Shown here: piece after piece, positions 33,126 through 45,689 of the stretch
Layout of the letters: every line of letters starts with the position of its first letter
How positions within the stretch are numbered: the stretch's first letter is position 1
Assembly (NCBI GenBank): GCA_051294375.1
Contig: CM119269.1
Span: 11,576,883-11,640,882, forward strand
Origin: Paraspadella gotoi
Lineage: Eukaryota; Chaetognatha
Direction of reading: 5' to 3'
DNA: 64,000 nt
Position numbers and translations under genes: made by a program
The notes under the pieces: model-generated
Told to the model about the DNA's origin: nothing
Seen by the model: the letters and a program-made list of their open reading frames with translations, nothing else
The model's database searches: none

Positions 33126-33499
33126 AGAAAGAGAGAAATTAGAGGTGGTGTCCGTCGAAGGGGTGGCAGATGCGGTTTTAGACGGTTTTTAACTATAGCG
33201 ACGGAAAAGTAAATCGTGAATGAGAAGCGATAAACAACTTTGTGTTGAAGTTGACTTACTTCAATTACTTGCCACAAGCTGTGACAAAAACTCAACGAGG
33301 GATTCGACGATCGGAAAAACTATTATCCATCGCTGAAACAAAATTCCTTCATCGAACATACGAAATTATAATTAAAAGATTAATTCTCTCCTTTGGTCTT
33401 TCTGTCTGGTATTATCTTTGTCATCACTTATTCATCGCCTCAATCGGTTATAAAACCTAAAGACCTTCCATTTTTGGTTAATTGAATAAAATAGATCTA

Positions 33500-34270
33500 C
33501 CAAAAATCAATAAGAATACTAGATCGTCTATTAACGACTTCTTCTATTTGGTTTTCTTCTGTCTGCTCTGTACATTGGAACCATAAAAACAAAAAAAAAG
33601 TTGACCGGAATAAAACTCACAAGAGCGATCAAATGATAGAGTACAATCCATTTTTCGTGGTGTTTGAACATAATAATTTATAGTCATATATTTTGGATAA
33701 TTTTAAGATAAATTTTGATAAGTATCATAATACTATTATTTTGATATTTATTTAATTTTTTTTTTCTATATATTTTAATAATATATTATTATTTATATTG
33801 ACTTAAATTTATTTAAATTATCAACGTTCATTAACTCTAGTTCATGTAATTTTTTTATTTGCTGCCCTTTCACCAATCTCAGCCTATTCTACTTAAATTA
33901 AGTTTTATTAAACAAACCTTTATAAACTTAGTAATAAAGGTTGATAAGTAATAAATATGAGATATAAACAAAATAATTTTTTTAATTTTGACAACACATT
34001 ATTTTTTAAATTAAGTTCTTGAGAAAGTTAAAATAAACAAATATAAGACTTAAATAAATCTAGAATTTAAGGCTGAAAACAGACTCCTATAATCTTGCAT
34101 TTTATCAGTATTTGAATTTGATTTAATCTGAACTTTGGTCTTTCACTGTTTTTGTTGCTTTCGCTTCTTTCGGTGGGAATCTCTTGTCAAATCATTCAAA
34201 TAATTCTTACCTAAAAGGTTAAACAGGAAAACTCTAAGGGATAATATTTGTTTTAAAATTCTATTCATTT
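33500..34270 (+). repeat. Foldback arm, copy A (unpaired)
   Basis: Same sequence as 42891-43657. In copy B this arm has an inverted partner at 45690-46475; in copy A the duplication stops before the partner. Confidence 0.75.
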
Positions 34271-34984
34271 GTCCAAAACAAAACTTATTCCATGATTTGT
34301 GATTACCTATTTAAGGTATTTATGATTATTAAAATATTTCCCTATATTAAATGCAGCAATCTAAAATAAACATTATTTGGATAAAAAAAAATAAAATGAC
34401 TAAATAAGGACCCGTTTTATTGCTGCTGAGGGGCACAGAACATACGGATATAATCTTCAGGATCACTTAAGCACCTTATTCACAACTGGGTTAAGCTCAT
34501 CTCGTAGAGCGTATTTAACCTTATCCCAGGCCCTGGACTTGCTGGAAGATTGGCTCCCTTCGCTCCACCTTTAAAGCAGTATAGGGTGGTTTACAATTCT
34601 GGGAGGCATTTAGTCGGGTATTACATAGGTGGACCCCAAATTTCGGTGTCAGTTCAGTATTTCCAAACTACTGTTTAAATTAAAAAAAATTTTTTGGGGA
34701 AACTTTTAGCAGCTTTTTTAAAACAGAATTATTTATTAAAATAATTAACAATATCATATCCTCAGAATAGCCTTAAAACATATTAGAGAATGATAACTTA
34801 GCAAAGTAAAGTAAAAAGTAAGCTGCCCAGCCTTGGTTCAATTAGAGTTGTCAAAAGTGATTATTTAAAATTTTAAATCTTTTTTCAAATATATGACCTG
34901 TTTAAATTATATATTCATTTCAAATCTCTTATATCTCTGTTTGTAAATTTCAAAAAAATGTATCTTTATTATTTCATTTATCCC
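34271..34984. other. Foldback interior, copy A
   Basis: AT-rich with one GC-richer stretch (34430-34640, mirrored in copy B at 43795-44015) containing gtagagcgtatttaacctta and gcattagtcggg-like words. It keeps no open frame between copies; function unknown. Confidence 0.4.
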
Positions 34985-35574
34985 TTGTTGTTTCTCTCTT
35001 CTCTCTCTTCTTTCTCTTCTCTCTAACAAGTTTCACTTCTTTTCACAACTCTTTGCCCTCACCTTTCAACCTTGTTCCTCACATCTGACCACTATTCTGT
35101 CTCACCAGCTCTTGGTGGAAACTTTTACCCTCTCTGAAGTAGAACCAGTGGCCACAGATAGTTTGTGGACCGGAGAGAGACTGAGATATCTCTACTCGAG
35201 GCTCTCTCCTCTTCTCTGCCGCGTCAACCTCAGTCAGAATTTGGATCGCGAGTTTAGTTGATAGATTCCGGCCTCGCTGGACGATTTCCCTCGGTATTTT
35301 GGAACCGCATTTTCCTACTTGCATTTTTACAACTGCTTTAACGAATTATTACGTTGGATTATAGTTACGGATTATTGATTGCATTTTCTTTAGAATTATA
35401 CTTCGATTACTCTATGATTTTCTCTTACCATTGTTCTTCGAGATCTATACTCATATATAGAGTCAGGTGGATGCCTGTCGCGTTGCCGTATTAGCGAGCC
35501 TTTGCCTGGACCAACTGATTATTCTTGGAGCGGCGGTAGAGAGGACACTAAACTTATCTCTACACCCTCTCTCA

Positions 35575-35612
<38 letters not shown>

Positions 35613-35725
35613 ACACTCTTCTTACACAAATTTTTTAATGAATGTCAAATGCTGATGAAGGCTTGAAGCCAAACAAGCCGAAAACATTTCCGTCTCTTAA
35701 TAATAAAAAATTCGTTGTAATAATT
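34985..35725 (+). repeat. Penelope pLTR, copy A
   Basis: CT-rich start, the conserved tcacatctgaccactatt block at about 35078-35096, a GC-richer middle unlike the first pLTR, a CT tract (35575-35608), a hammerhead motif and ttaataataaaaaattcg. No RT or GIY-YIG follows, so it is a solo pLTR. Confidence 0.75.
35640..35700 (+). ncRNA. Hammerhead ribozyme motif, copy A pLTR
   Basis: CTGATGA (35652-35658), stem II GGCTTG/CAAGCC, GAAA (35680-35683), then a short helix III loop and GTC (35692-35694). Stem II differs from the first family at several positions on both strands, with pairing kept. Stem I is not evident. Confidence 0.68.
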
Positions 35726-36309
35726 AAAAAAATACTTTGCTTTCTCAACAATTATATATAACATATTATATATATTATATATGTATATATATATTATTAT
35801 AACATATTATATTGCGTTGTACCAATTTCATTAAAATATTATATTTATAAACAAGTATCATGAAAGAGCCTGAGAAAAAAAGATTTGAGATAACCAATCA
35901 CAATTTGATTAAAAAATCATAAATTTACTCTCAGCTAATTGATTTTTAAAAACGATGTTTCGTTTGCAGTATCCTAAGTTAAATTAAAGCATGGACAGTT
36001 AAATTTCTATACGTACAGTATTCGTAAGAACGTCATTCTCTTTTAGTGCACTTATGAAAGGGCTTTCTGAGAAACCGCTTTGAAATAATTATACGGCATT
36101 TGAATATAATGTTATCTTTAGTATTTTAATCTTCTCGAGAAAACTTACAAAGTAAAAAAGATTAAGATCTAAAAAAAGTGAGTTTAAAAATTAGAGCGAT
36201 TTAAAATCCATCTTCTGCTGTATCAATTGCTGAGGCCAGTATCAAGTCGATTCTGATAAAATTTGCGTATATAAATAGTTTTGGTTTTTTACTTTTAATT
36301 CATATTTAA

Positions 36310-36445
36310 CATTGAAACAAGTTTGAGCAAACAATGTCGGATTGCCTTACGATAATTAATTAATTAATTGATTAATTAATTAATTAATTAATAGGATTAA
36401 ATAATTTAATTATAGATTAATTAATTTAATTAATTAAATAGATTA
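36310..36445 (+). mobile_element. HINE-like 5' fragment with AATT array
   Basis: ACAAGTTTGAGCAAACAATG, tcggattgccttacgataat, then (AATT)n to about 36445. The 3' end is not found. Confidence 0.6.
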
Positions 36446-36564
36446 CATTATAATTTATATTCAGCTTTCATTTCATCGATGTCCTTAAAAGTTGAGTCAG
36501 GACAGTTTATTAATGTTTTGTTTACATTTTATTCAAAACAAGACAAAAATATCCTCCTATTAAT

Positions 36565-36592
36565 CGAGCCAGGCGGGCAAAGCCCGTCCTGT
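36565..36592. repeat. GC hairpin GGCGGGC/GCCCGTCC
   Basis: cgagccaggcgggcaaagcc followed by cgtcctg folds into a GC-rich stem with a 3-base loop and is followed by a T-run (36599-36606). Related to the motif at 26251-26280. Confidence 0.6.
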
Positions 36593-36876
36593 CTTCGATT
36601 TTTTTTCGGTTTAGCTTTCGCGGTCGTCGCTTTTTTGCAATCATGGCCTTCTGAAAGTGTGATTATCATTAGGAGTGAGATTTTCATACTATGGCCTGTC
36701 TAATCATCAAGATCTTTTAAAATTCTTTCATGTTCATATCCAATATTGGTATTTGTTTATGTTTTATTTACAAAACAAAAACGTTTTAATTATATGTCGC
36801 TCTCTCTCTCTCTCTTTTTGCTCGTCACTTGCCCTTCTTCTAAAACGAGTTCCGGCTCGTGCAGCGATGTCCAGCT

Positions 36877-36928
<52 letters not shown>

Positions 36929-36929
36929 G

Positions 36930-36963
<34 letters not shown>

Positions 36964-37428
36964 TACAAAAAAAATTTTTAGATTAATGTGGTTCACTTAA
37001 TGTAAAAACGATCGCACGAACATGGCGCAACCCGGGTCCTTTTGGGCTACGAGAATAGCTCACGCAACGTGCGGTCGCCATAAGTCTGCTGATTCTTTTA
37101 CGAGTAAAGGGCTGTAGGGCTTCTTCTCTGCTCGGTCTTCTTTTAATTATTATATATCGCTTCTTTCTCTTTCTCTTTTTCTTCTGCAGCGGCTGTCTCT
37201 CTCTCTTGCTCTCTCTCTGTCTCTCGTCTCTCATGTATGTGTTCTGTCCCTCCACCCCCCCATATCTGTCGATCCTTTTGCGTGATCGTTTGTTTTTTGA
37301 AAAATTCTGATTATTTTTTTCCTTCTAAAAACTTTTTATTGATTGCCATTTGATTCCGCGCTTTTTCCAATACAAAATCCATATTTTCATCCGAGATTTC
37401 CGTTGGATTTATTCTCTTCTCTCTCTTA
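36593..37428. other. Spacer between copies A and B, with CT tracts
   Basis: CT microsatellites at 36800-36820, 36880-36958 and 37195-37230. The stretch 36830-36875 (aacgagttccggctc..gatgtccagctt) resembles 26885-26955. The rest is not identifiable. Confidence 0.5.
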
Positions 37429-38127
37429 CCATGATGGAAAAAAAATTGTCGCTGTTTGGAAAAGTCGGTTAATTTTATTGTCAAATAAATTATTTAGCCA
37501 ATAAATAGGTTTAATATATAATATGACCTCCTAGGACTGAATAAAAATAATATTTCTTAACAGCATAAAATTATTTAATGCATACAAATACTTCTAAAAA
37601 AGGTTATCTCCAAGTATTTTTTATATTTTTTTATCAAGAGGATTATTCATATTATTATTAATATTATATCTTTAATATAATATTTTTTATCAGATTTGGG
37701 GTAAAAAATAGTCCTTGGCAAGCAGTGAAAAATATTGATCCCCTATAAAATAAACCAGGCCTCTGTTATTACTGCATTATGGGATTATGCATTGTCTTTC
37801 ACTTCAACAAATTTTTTATATTTTTATTTGAATTTGTTTGATACTTGGTTATGATAATATATCCTGAAGTAAATAAAAAAGATAATTTGCTTACAGAAAA
37901 TATACCCGGAGCTTTATAACTTTATTGATACTTTATAATATAAAAATAAAATTCTGGAACATTTAAAGCATTAATGTATTTTTAATGCTGCTCTTTTTTG
38001 ATATATGAATTAAGATTCATTCCTAAATCTATCCTAATAAAGGTAATACAATAGTTTAACTCAAAAAATGATTAAAAAGAACCAGAAATTAGTATAAATA
38101 AAAAATGTAGATATGAAAAAGAATAAA

Positions 38128-39474
38128 CAAATTTGAGCAAACAATGTTGGATCTGCCTACGATAATTAAGTGGTAATAAGCTAACTTGGTCAACTTGCAT
38201 GATTTAATCAACTTGCATAATTTGGTCCACTGATATAATTTGGTTAACTGACTTAATTTGGTCTACTGACATAAGATCTTGGTCAACTGAACATAATTTG
38301 GTCAAATCATACATAAAATTTGATTAATGAAGATAAATTTGGGTCAAATTCCTGGTTATTTGGTCAACTGGCATATTTTGCTTTAATCATCAACCTGGCA
38401 TTTTTTTATCACTAACTGGGCCTATAATTGTGGTTTGATCAACTTCATACGGTGCGTATTGTGTGTCAAGGAGTGGCATAGATTGGTCACGAAGGATCAT
38501 GATCCTATATGTCAACTATTTGCCTGGATGCAAACTTGATTTGGCCATATGATCTTGATTGCCTCATCAGGGAATTTGTGGGTGGCTCTGGCCATGATTT
38601 CTGGGTCCTTAAGATTGGTTCAGCTGGACATAATTTTTGTCAATTGTCATATTTGGTCACTGAACTCATCAATCAATACAGAGAGAGATAGAGAGGAGGA
38701 AACTTTTCAAGCAATATGTGTCTTTTTGCGTTTACCGTACCATTTAACCCCTTTGTTTCTACTCCTACGATTCCATCAAAAAATTTATATCAGCTTTATC
38801 ACATATTTCGCACCACACACAAAAATTTCAATTTCGATTTTATCTATCCAATTTTTAATAAACATAATAATTAATGAAGTAAATTTATAAGTAAAAATAC
38901 TTCAAAGTAAATATGACTTTTGTTTTTTTTCCATTTTAACTCATTTTCCACACGCACGATTCCATCAAACTTTATATCCAGCTCAATCAACAACTTTCTA
39001 CATCATACAAAATTTCAAGGTTAATTGCCCTATCCACTCATGAGCAATTGCGTTCAAATAATGAAATATATTTTTTGTTTTTCCATTAAACAATTTCCAC
39101 TCGCACGATTCCTTAAACTCATATCCTCTCAATCACACAGTTTCCTACCCACAACACAGCGATAAAATTTTATAAATCCAATCCATTGCATCCCCAAAAT
39201 CCAAACGAGGGGTTTTAAATTGGAAAAGGGTTTTTTATTTGCTAAAGTGGGACGGACGGACGGACAGACGGATGGACGGACGGACGTATGGACGGACGGA
39301 CAGACAGAGAGACAGACAGACGGATGGACGGACATAATTTTTTTTGCATAATTTATCATAATTCGATGTTCTGACCTGATATAAGTGTGTGCCCGACAAT
39401 ATTGAGGGGGCGGACCGACGGACCAACAAAGTGAATTATAGAGTTGGGATCTGCTGATAAGCAGATCCGACTAA
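38128..39474 (+). mobile_element. HINE/Helitron-like element, copy B (best-preserved)
   Basis: 5' end atttgagcaaacaatgttgg with atctgcctacgataattaag; 18-bp CATAATTTGGTCAACTGG array; three about 165-bp blocks each with ccactc.cacgattcc; GGAC/GGAT minisatellite (39249-39335); gatgttctgacctgatataa; attgagggggcggaccgacg; then a 9-bp stem (GGATCTGCT/AGCAGATCC, loop GATA), GA, and CTAA at 39471-39474. The hairpin placed 2 bases before CTRR, subterminal inverted GGATCTGC and internal minisatellites fit HINE/DINE-1-like elements. No Rep/helicase is encoded. Confidence 0.65.
38190..38650 (+). repeat. 18-bp minisatellite CATAATTTGGTCAACTGG, copy B
   Basis: Clear at 38195-38340, then increasingly degenerate. 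Confidence 0.82.
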
Positions 39475-40185
39475 AAAGTTTTTTTGACAGCTCATTTTCT
39501 TTTGCATGGAACTCTTATATTTTTTGTTGTACATAAATGTGACACAGCTCATATGAATTATAAGAGGCTAAAGTTTCACAATATCTAAATTTTATTTTTA
39601 GATTCATATATTAAAAGGCCAAAAAATAGCTGGAAAGTAACTGCGACAATTTTTTTTCCATCATGGTACAATTTTTCTTTATCTGATAAGAAAACAACAA
39701 TGACAGGAAAACCACCCGTTTAAACATAAGAATTTAAAGTAATTATACATACAGTACTAGGATGTTTAATTTTTTTTATCTGGTGTAATTTTTTAACATG
39801 TTTCTACTTAAACCTAATTAAATCTGTCGTAATTAGTATATGAAAATTATAATTTTACTTCTCTTTATTATTTAAAATAAAAATTTTTTTCAGAAAATTA
39901 TAGAGAGTTAAGTATATTTTCCATAGATATAACATCTGGTAATTAGTTTTACTTAATATTTTTATATTATTATGGGGAAGGGATGTTATTAGCGTTCTCA
40001 TTTGAAAATCATTTCCGATCTATATTATCATCTAATCATATTATGTTCGCCTCAGTCGTCGTCTTCGTTTTCTTCCCTATTGGCTCACTCCACTCCCCCA
40101 AAAACTCTACCCGATCGGCTCTTCCTTCTTCACCCCATTCCGCCGCCCCCCCCAACGCCGGCCGTCTCGACTCATCAAAATAACG

Positions 40186-40186
<1 letters not shown>

Positions 40187-40259
<73 letters not shown>

Positions 40260-40340
40260 TCAGGACCGATCCTGTTCACAAACAGAAAAGGACTCAAAAG
40301 ACTCACGACGACGGTCCCATCCTACGGAGTGAAGGTAAAA

Positions 40341-40375
<35 letters not shown>
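40187..40375. repeat. CT tract, spacer and GA tract, copy B
   Basis: (CT)n at 40187-40257 and (GA)n at 40340-40372; counterpart of 30546-30800. Confidence 0.85.
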
Positions 40376-40689
40376 TGCAACATAAGTCTACAACCATTTA
40401 ATTGACTATAGAGAACGAGACGGCAGCTGAGTCTGTAAAAATAAAAGAGGAAAGGAAAGGAAAGGAAAGGAAAGGATATATCAACGGAAAAGAAAAAAAA
40501 GGAGAAAAAAAGAAGAAAAAAGAGTTTAGAGTTTTGCGCCGCAGTAATTTTTTCATTTGTACGCATTTTTAGGTAATCATGAGATTAATAAAATTATTAT
40601 AGCTTGTATTAAAATATATATTCTAAACGTTCACTAATACTAATTTACCTCTTTGCCAATATAAGTCAAAATATATGGAGTTTAATGCA

Positions 40690-40776
40690 ACTTACCGACA
40701 AGATTTAGGGGTGGGACCGATGGACCGACAAAGTGAATTATTGAGTCAGAATCTGCTGACAAGCAGATCCGACTAG
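40690..40776 (+). mobile_element. Solo HINE-like 3' end, copy B
   Basis: gaccgatggaccgacaaagt, hairpin ATCTGCT/AGCAGAT, then CCGACTAG with CTAG at 40773-40776. Confidence 0.65.
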
Positions 40777-41384
40777 AAAATAACATTTCTAGTCATATAT
40801 TTAAATATTTTGTTGATCATCTGATAGCACAAGAATAAAACCAAAACATACTAAACATCTTATGGTAGTTTAAGCTTTTGCCAAATATTATTTAAAATCA
40901 TACAAAATTAACAAAATTAGCAATATTAAAGTTGAACAGACGGACCGACCAAAAAGTGTCTTACAGAGTCGCTCCGTGAAAAAAGAAGAAGAATAAAATA
41001 AGGAGCTAATCGGAGGAAATGAGGAAGATGAGCCAATTTACTTCCTCACGGATTCTTAATCGCGCGGGTTTCGTGAATTCGGTCTCACAACGTGAAGATA
41101 GAATGCGATTGAGTCACGAGTGAAACAAATAAGTGAAACAGAGATCGATGTGAGAAGAGAAAATGATGAAAACAATTTTGTGAGATTGATCAGTTGTGAT
41201 GGTCAGATGTATTTGTAGTTCACATTTAGAACAACACTTTTGCAGGAGCAAGTTTTTTTTTAAACCCTTATTTCTCTATCTCTCTCTCTCTCTCTGTCTC
41301 TTTCTCTCTCTATCTCTCTCTCACACATCTACCTCCCTAACAAAAAAATTCACCACCGGGGCGGTGAAAAATAGCCGCACTCGC

Positions 41385-41439
41385 AATAGTGACGTCTGGC
41401 AGCGGGCGGCGGCCGGATGCGGCAGCGGACTGCGACGGG

Positions 41440-41475
<36 letters not shown>
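41385..41475. repeat. GGC-rich cluster, copy B
   Basis: (GGC)n at about 41438-41474; copy A is about twice as long with GCGGGC variants. Confidence 0.88.
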
Positions 41476-41625
41476 TAAAATCGGGAGAGTAACGAGTCTT
41501 GCTCCGTGAAAAAGCGCCTCCTAACGGACGAGAGCTCAGGTGTCGCCGGTGTCGGTCTCCTCGACGGGCGTTCGAGCCGACGGGCGTTCGTGCCCGGTGC
41601 TCGACGCCGACCGAAGTCAAACGAT

Positions 41626-42540
41626 AGGCCGTGATGTAGAAATGTTGTGTTCGAGTGATGAAGAAACAGGAAGAGAGGCTATGATGTAGAAATAAGAGCC
41701 GATCAGTCGCTGTTGTGTTTGAGTAATGGAGAGAAAGAAATAGAGGCTGTGATGTAGAAATCGGAGCCGATCCGTGGCTCTTGTGTTCAAGTGATGGAGA
41801 GATAGGAAGAGAGACGGTGATGTAGACGTCGGTGCCGATGGGTGTTCAAGTGATTGAGAGATAGAGATAAAGGTTGTGATGTAGAAATTGGTGCTGATCA
41901 GTGGTTGTTATGTTCGAGTTATGGAGAGATAGAGAGGTCGTGATGTAGAATTCGGTGCCGATTAGTGGCTTTTGTGTTCAAGTGAGGGAGAGATAGAGAG
42001 AGTGGCTGTGATGTAGAAATCGGTGCCGATCAGTGAGGCTGTTGTGTTCGAGTGATGGAGAGATAAGGAGAAAGGCCGTGATGTAGAAATCGGTGCCAAT
42101 CAGTAGCTGTTGTGTTCAAGTGATGGAGAGATAAAGAGAAAGGCCATGATGTAGAAATTGGTGCTGATCAGTGGTTGTTGTGTTCAAGTTATGGAAAGAT
42201 AGAGAGAAAGGCCGTGATGTATAAATCATTGCCGATCAATGTGGATGTTGTGTTCGAGTGATGGAGAGATAGAGAGAAAGGCCATGATGTAGAAATTGGT
42301 GCTGATTAATGGCTGTTGTGTTCGAGTGATAGAGAGATAGAAAGTCCGTGATGTAGAAATCGGTGCCAATAAGTGGCTGTTGTGTTTGAGTGATGGAGAG
42401 ATAGAGAGAAAGGCCGTGAAGTAGAAATCAATGCTGATCACTGGCTGTTGGGTTCGAGTGATGGAGAGATAGTGAGAAAGTCCGTGATGTAGAATTCGGT
42501 GCCAATAAGTGGCTTTTGTGTTCGAGTGATGGAGAGAAAG
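41626..42540 (+). repeat. 68-bp minisatellite, copy B
   Basis: Fourteen units, each beginning gtgatgtagaaat and containing tgttcgagtgatggagagat; spacing is 64-70 bp. Variation is mainly in the 15 bases after gtagaaat (cggtgccgatcagtgg versus ttggtgctgatcagtgg). Confidence 0.95.
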
Positions 42541-42890
42541 AGAGATAATTTAGAGGTGGGGTGCGTCGAGGGGGTGCAGATGGCGGTAGAACGGTTTTAA
42601 CTATAGCGACGAAAAGTAAACGTGAATGAGAAGCGATAAAACAACTTTAGTGTTGAAGTGACTTACTTCAATTTGACTGCCACAGTGTGACAAACTAACG
42701 GAGGGATCGACGATCGGAAAAACTATTATCCATCCTGAACAAAAATTCCTTCATCGAAATACAAATTATAATTAAAAGATTAATTCTCTCCTTGGTCTTT
42801 TCTGTCTGTCATTATCTTTGTCATCACTTTTATCATCGCTCAATCGTTTATAAACCTAAAACCTTCATTTTGTTAATTGAATAAACATAG

Positions 42891-43657
42891 ATCTACCAAA
42901 AATCAATAAGAATACTAGATCTCTATTAACGACTTCTTCTATTTGGTTTTTCTTTGTCTGCTCTGTACATTGGAACCATAAAAACAAAAAAAAGTTGACC
43001 GGAATAAAACTCACAAGAGCGATCAAATGATAGAGTACAATCCACTTTTTCGTGGTGTTTGAACATAATAATTTATAGTCATATATTTTGGATAATTTTA
43101 AGATAAATTTTTGATAAGTATCATAATTACTATTATTTTTGATATTTATTTAATTTTTATTAATATTTTTAATAATAATATTATTATTATATTGACTAAA
43201 TTTATTTAAATTTATCAACTTCATTAACTTATTCAATGGTAATTTTTTTTTATTTGGCTTGCCCTTCACCCAATCTCAGCCTATTCTACTTAAATTTTAA
43301 GTTTTATTAAACAAACCTTTATAATACTTAGTAATAAAGGTTAATAAGTAATAAATATGAGATATAACAAAATATTTTTTTAATTTTTGACAACAATTAT
43401 TTTTTAAATTAATTCTTAGAAATTAAAAATAACAATTATAACTTAAATAAATCTAAATTTAGGTAAAACAGACTCTATAATCTTGCATTTTATCAGTATT
43501 TGAATTGATTTAATCTGAACTGGTCTTTCACTGTTTTTGTTGCTTTCGCTTCTTTGTTGTGGGAATCTCCTTTGTGCAAATCATTCAAATTAAATTCTTA
43601 CCTAAAAGGTTAAACAGGATCTAAGGATAATATTGTTTAAAAATTCATTCATTTGTC
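42891..43657 (+). repeat. Foldback element, left arm
   Basis: Reverse-complement partner of 45690-46475. Landmarks: agatctaccaaaaatcaata, tttctttgtctgctctgtac, gttgaccggaataaaactca, gatcaaatgatagagtacaa, aaaggttaataagtaataaa. Confidence 0.8.
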
Positions 43658-44339
43658 CAAAACACTTATTCATGATTTGTTATTACCTATTTAATATTTA
43701 TATTATTTTAAAATATTTCCCTTATATTAAATGCAGCAATCTATAAATAAAACATTATTTGGATAAAAAAAAATAAAATGACTAAATAAGGACCCGTTTT
43801 ATTGCTGCTGAGGGGGCACAGAACATACGGATAATAATCTTCAGGACACTTAGCACCTTATTCACACTGGTAAGCTCATCTCGTAGAGCGTATTTCAACC
43901 TTATTCCAGGCCCCTGGACTTGCTGAAGATTGCTCCCTTCTCTCCACTTAAAGCAGTATAGGGTGGGTTACAATCTGGGAGGCATTTAGTCGGGTATTAC
44001 ATAAGTGAACCCCAAATCGGGTTTCATTTTCCAACTCACTGTTTTTAAATTAAATTTTTTTTGGAACTTTTAGCACTTTTTTAAACAAATTATTTATTAA
44101 AATATTAACAATATTCATATCCTCAGAAAGCCCTTAAAAATATTAAGAGAATGATATACTTACAAAAGTTAAAGTAAAAAGTAAGCTGCCCAGCCTTGGT
44201 TCAATTAAGAGTGTCAAAAGTGGAATTATTTAAAATTTTTAAATCTTTTTTCAAAATATATGACTGTTTAAATTATATATATTTTTCAAAACTCTTATAC
44301 TCTGTTGTAAATTTCAAAAAATGTATCTTTATTATTTAT
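43658..44339. other. Foldback interior, copy B
   Basis: Counterpart of 34271-34984; AT-rich with one GC-richer stretch (43795-44015). No gene recognised. Confidence 0.4.
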
Positions 44340-45030
44340 TTATCCTGTTGTTTCTCCTCTCTCTCTTCTCTTTTCTCTTCTCTAACAAGTTTCACTTCTT
44401 TTCACAACTGCCTCACCTTCAACCTGTCCTCACATCTGACCATATTCTGTCTCACCACTTTGTTGGGAAAACTTTTACCCTCTCTGAAGTAGAACCAGTG
44501 GCCACAGATAGTTTGTGGACCGAGAGAGACTGAGATATCTTCTCTCGAGCTCTCTCCTCTTCTCTCGGTCAACCTCAGTCAGAATTTGGTGCGAGTTTAG
44601 TTGATAGATTCGCTCGCTTGGACGATTTTCCCTCGGTATTTGAACCATTTTCCTACGGCATTTTACACTGGCTTTAACGAAATTATTATGGATATATAGA
44701 CGGATTATTGATGCATTTCTTTAGAATTATACTTTCGATTTACTCTATGATTTCTCTTACATTGTCTTCGAGATTATTATCATGATATAGAGTCAGTGGA
44801 TGCCTTGTCGGTTGCGGTATTTAGCCGAGCCTTTTGGACCAACTGATATTACTTGGGAGGGCGTAGAGAGACAGAAACTTCTCTACACCTCTCTCATTTT
44901 CTCTCCTTTCCTCTCTCTCTCTCTCTCTCTCTCTCACACTCTTCCTTTACACAAAATTTTTTATGAATGTCAAATCGGATGAAGGCTTGAAGCCACAAGC
45001 GAAACATTTCCGTCTCATTAATATAATCGT
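44340..45030 (+). repeat. Penelope pLTR, copy B
   Basis: Same organisation as 34985-35725, with acctgtcctcacatctgacc at about 44421 and ctttgttgggaaaactt at about 44458. It sits inside the foldback element. Confidence 0.75.
44972..45020 (+). ncRNA. Hammerhead motif, copy B pLTR (core altered)
   Basis: CGGATGA in place of CTGATGA (about 44976-44982), stem II GGCTTG with a shortened partner, GAAA (45001-45004), C, ATTTCC, GTC (45012-45014). As written the core is broken; the sister copy A is intact here, so a sequencing error is possible. Confidence 0.5.
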
Positions 45031-45689
45031 TGTAATAATTTAAAAAATACTTTGCTTTCTCAACAATTATTATAACATATTATATATATTATATATTATA
45101 TATATATTATATATAACATATTATATTGGTTGTACCAATTTCATAAAATATTATTATTTATAAAAGTATCATGAAAGAGCCTGAGAAAAAAAGATTTGAG
45201 ATAACCAATCACAATTTGATAAAAATCATAAATTTACTCTCCAGCTATTGATTTTTAAAAAGATGTTTCGTTTTTGAGTATCCTAATTAAATTAAAGCTG
45301 GACAGTTAAATTTTATACTACAGTATTCGTAAGAACGTCATTCTCTTTAGATTTGAAAGGGCTTTCAGAAAATAATAAGATTAATATTATTTTATTTTAA
45401 TTTTTTTCAGAAAACTTACTGAAAGTAAAAAAAGATTAAATCTAAAAAAAGTGAGTTTAAAAATTAGAGACGATTTTAAAATCCATCTTCCTGCTATCAT
45501 TGCTGAGGCATATCAAAGTCGATTCTGATAAAATTTGCGTATATAAATAGTTTTGGTTTTTACTTTTAAATTCATATTTAACATTGAAAAAATCTTCATA
45601 GGTTTGCAAATGACAGCGTTTTTCTACCGGCGCTTGTAAAATTGTCACCATGTATTGGTAAAATGAAATTTATAAAAGAAGTTTTTAGA

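Larger units (their letters stand above)
27858..36317 (+). repeat. Direct large repeat, copy A
   Basis: Matches 37429-45589 from end to end in the same order. Copy A carries many extra single bases (for example in the 68-bp array and around 28640-29020), as expected of poorly polished sequence. It begins exactly at the left terminus of a TIR element and ends where a HINE-like 5' end starts. Confidence 0.93.
37429..39666. mobile_element. TIR element with TA flanks, copy B
   Basis: CCATGATGG..CCATCATGG ends, flanked by TA at 37427-37428 and 39667-39668. 2,238 bp, of which about 1.35 kb is the inserted HINE-like element. No transposase ORF. Confidence 0.68.
37429..45589 (+). repeat. Direct large repeat, copy B
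   Basis: Cleaner partner of 27858-36317. Tandem arrays here are regular, which makes it the better copy for reading the structure. Confidence 0.93.
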
